A stretch of DNA of 8,007 bases, taken from contig JAFAUV010000083.1 of NCBI GenBank assembly GCA_019243075.1, positions 1 to 8,007 of the forward strand, read 5' to 3'. The notes under the pieces were generated by a model. It was not told where the DNA came from and ran no database searches. It saw nothing but the letters and a program-made list of their open reading frames with translations. This document shows, piece after piece, positions 6,462 through 8,007 of this stretch (positions are counted from its first letter, which is position 1; every line of letters begins with the position of its first letter). The DNA comes from Bradyrhizobium sp. GTDB taxonomy: Bacteria; Pseudomonadota; Alphaproteobacteria; Rhizobiales; Xanthobacteraceae. A program made the translations under genes and the position numbers.

Positions 6462-7568
6462 CTAGTCGCTGGCCCATTCGCCGACGACGCGCTGCACCTC
6501 GCCGAGGTGCTCGCGCATCTGCTCCAGCGCAAAGCCGAGCGCGAAGAAGCGCTCGGCGGCTTCGCTGGTCATGCCGCGGGTCAGGCCCTCATGGCGGACT
6601 TCGTCGAACGCCTCCGCGTGGGCCTTGAACGCGGTCTCGACCTGGTCCAGCGCCGGCGGCAGGTTGCGGGCGCGCAGCGCTGTGCCGCTGGCACGCAGGA
6701 AATCGCCCGCGGCCGGCCCGATGTTCTGCAGGAGCGGCGTCAGCCGCGCCTCGACCGGTCCGGGCATTTCGCAGCCCACCGCGCGGCTGAGGATGACGAT
6801 GTCGTGACGCAGCCGCAGCAGCGTGCGCAGCAGGGGACCTGTATCCGGACCGGAGGTGAGGCGCGCCGTGCGCTCGTGCTCGGCCTCGGCGCCCGCCGCG
6901 TTCAAGCGGGTGAGGTGTCCGCCGATCTGTGCATTGATCCGGCGAATGTCCGGCCGGTCGCCGCCGCAATGATGCTCCAGCAATTCCGCCAGCGCGGCGG
7001 CCACGAGATCGAACGTGTCGGCGGCGGCGTCCGTCGTCAGCGCATGCGCCCGCGAGGGGAACACCAGGAAGGAGACCACAAAGCCGACCACCCCGCCGAC
7101 CGTAACCTCCAGCACGCGATCGAGCGCAGACGCCATCGGGCTCACATGCTGCATGCTCGGCACCAGCAGCACGATGATCGCCGTGATCGGCAGCACGTTG
7201 AAATTGGCCTTGAACGCCGCGATGAAGGCGAGCGGGGCAATCGCAAGCGCCAGCACCGCGAGCAGCGACCATTCGCTGTCATGCGGGATCAGGATCGCGA
7301 GCAGGCCGCCATAGGCGACGCCGGCAAACGTTCCGGTCAGATAGTCGGTCGCGACCTTGATCGAGCGGCCGAGGCTCATCTGCGTCACGATCAGCGAGGT
7401 CAGAACCGCCCATAACGGTAGTCTCAGATGCATCCATTGCGCCAGCGCCAGGGACGATATCGCCGACACCGTGACGCGCACCGCCAGGATGAGCTGGGTC
7501 CGGTAGCGGTGGGCGAGCGCCGGGATATGCGCCAGCGGGGCGGTGATGCGTTTCAGCTCGTCGGACAT
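6462..7568 (-). CDS. FUSC-family inner-membrane protein, single-module form
   Basis: This 368-residue protein has about six transmembrane segments in its first half (roughly 25-44, 50-66, 74-94, 99-118, 122-140 and 152-170). A soluble, helical, charged C-terminal half (about 175-368) follows. The pattern, including the first-helix segment ending LRLPLWAVLTSLIV and the following GRSIKVATDYLTGTFAGVAYG, is that of the FUSC (fusaric acid resistance) and aromatic-acid-exporter group. Those proteins sit in the inner membrane and are linked to efflux of aromatic acids. Classical members such as AaeB and YccS are about 650-720 residues with two membrane modules; this one has one and may act as a homodimer. 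No membrane-fusion or outer-membrane partner is present in the window. The ATG at 7568 has only a weak GGC-rich upstream sequence, so the start is less certain. The transported compound is unknown. Confidence 0.8.
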   Translation of the reverse strand: MSDELKRITAPLAHIPALAHRYRTQLILAVRVTVSAISSLALAQWMHLRLPLWAVLTSLIVTQMSLGRSIKVATDYLTGTFAGVAYGGLLAILIPHDSEWSLLAVLALAIAPLAFIAAFKANFNVLPITAIIVLLVPSMQHVSPMASALDRVLEVTVGGVVGFVVSFLVFPSRAHALTTDAAADTFDLVAAALAELLEHHCGGDRPDIRRINAQIGGHLTRLNAAGAEAEHERTARLTSGPDTGPLLRTLLRLRHDIVILSRAVGCEMPGPVEARLTPLLQNIGPAAGDFLRASGTALRARNLPPALDQVETAFKAHAEAFDEVRHEGLTRGMTSEAAERFFALGFALEQMREHLGEVQRVVGEWASD

Positions 7569-7618
7569 CGGGCCGGCATTTGGTCGATATTGCGGGAATA
7601 CTCGGGAGCCCTACGCAA

Positions 7619-7646
7619 TAGCATGAAACCGGATGAACCGATGCTA
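7619..7646. repeat. Short inverted repeat between transporter and FUSC genes
   Basis: TAGCAT (7619-7624) and ATGCTA (7641-7646) form a 6-bp perfect inverted repeat. An inner CGG/CCG pair closes an ATGAA loop. It lies in the 84-bp gap after the transporter stop and before the FUSC start. No T-run follows on the minus strand, so a terminator role is weak, and it may be chance. Confidence 0.25.
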
Positions 7647-7652
7647 CTGCGA

Positions 7653-8007
7653 TCAGTGCATCCGCGCCGCGTGCTCCGGCGGCCCGGCTTCTGCCTGCGG
7701 GAGCTGCGCAAGGGCGTCCTGCCTGCGTCCGAGCCACCAGCTGTTGACCAGCCAGACGATGGAAGTGAGGGCCGCGACAATCGATATCTGGGTGGCGCCG
7801 AGCTTGAGATCGGACAGCAGCGCGAACGACCAGGCCCCGATCTGATCGCCGAGGCGGTAGATCGCCGTGTCGATGAAGCTCTTGGCCTTGTAGCGATCCT
7901 CGCGCGGCACCACAGTGTAGAGAACCTCGCGGGTCGGGCGCGCAATGGCGTAATCGCTGGAGCGGCGCAGGACCTGGATGGTCATCAATGCTGCCACGCT
8001 GGGTACC
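7653..8007 (-). CDS. ATP/ADP translocase-like (TLC/COG3202) transporter, C-terminal part
   Basis: Only the last 118 residues are in the window; the frame is still open at the edge, so the true start lies beyond 8007. Internal GTG or ATG codons near 7997 and 7985 should not be taken as the start. The fragment reads RRSSDYAIARPTREVLYTVVP, then REDRYKAKSFIDTAIYRLGD. It ends with two hydrophobic helices (roughly IGAWSFALLSDLKLG and ISIVAALTSIVWLVN) and a short charged tail. The segment TREVLY..VP....YKAK.FID...YR.GD recalls the conserved late region of bacterial and plastid nucleotide transporters and their relatives in the major facilitator superfamily. Such proteins exchange ATP/ADP or other nucleotides across the inner membrane. 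Many free-living homologues are simply annotated as MFS transporters, and their substrate is unproven. The FUSC gene starts 84 bp downstream. Confidence 0.68.
   Translation of the reverse strand, partial: VPSVAALMTIQVLRRSSDYAIARPTREVLYTVVPREDRYKAKSFIDTAIYRLGDQIGAWSFALLSDLKLGATQISIVAALTSIVWLVNSWWLGRRQDALAQLPQAEAGPPEHAARMH

Noticed and set aside
6402..7415. 337-codon plus-strand ORF opposite the FUSC gene
   Set aside because: It is Arg/Gln/Asp/His-rich without structure, and the minus-strand frame shows six ordered membrane segments.

Overview
The window is GC-rich chromosomal DNA. Every gene I can support lies on the minus strand. The proteins look alphaproteobacterial, and the DXS and XseB sequences and the hairpin repeats read like Bradyrhizobium or a close relative (Nitrobacteraceae). 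That placement comes from recalled family resemblance, not from a search. Nothing suggests a phage, plasmid, insertion sequence, CRISPR array, tRNA or rRNA.

In transcription order (high to low coordinates) the layout is as follows. (1) 8007-7653: C-terminal end of a transporter resembling the ATP/ADP translocase (TLC, COG3202) family, cut by the window edge. (2) 7568-6462: a single-module FUSC-family membrane protein. (3) 6315-4663: an exported UshA-type 5'-nucleotidase/UDP-sugar hydrolase, flanked by two direct copies of a 37-nt hairpin repeat. (4) 4531-3590: a class II histone-deacetylase-like amidohydrolase. (5) 3510-3259: xseB, the exonuclease VII small subunit. (6) 3128-1830: an uncharacterised membrane-anchored alpha/beta-hydrolase-like protein. 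(7) 1451-1: dxs, the first enzyme of the MEP isoprenoid pathway, missing its C-terminal quarter at the window edge.

The block HDAC-like gene, xseB, hydrolase, dxs runs in one direction, but gaps of 73 to 378 bp argue against one tight operon. The 378-bp gap before dxs contains a perfect TGTGA-N6-TCACA palindrome, the classic CRP-family operator shape. The hydrolase has a plausible promoter only 8 nt from its GTG start, which would give a leaderless mRNA. The 5'-nucleotidase and the nucleotide-transporter-like gene share a possible nucleotide theme but are not adjacent. I found no clear new multi-gene system. The least explained items are the hydrolase with its membrane insert, the CRP-like site before dxs, and the paired repeats around the 5'-nucleotidase gene.
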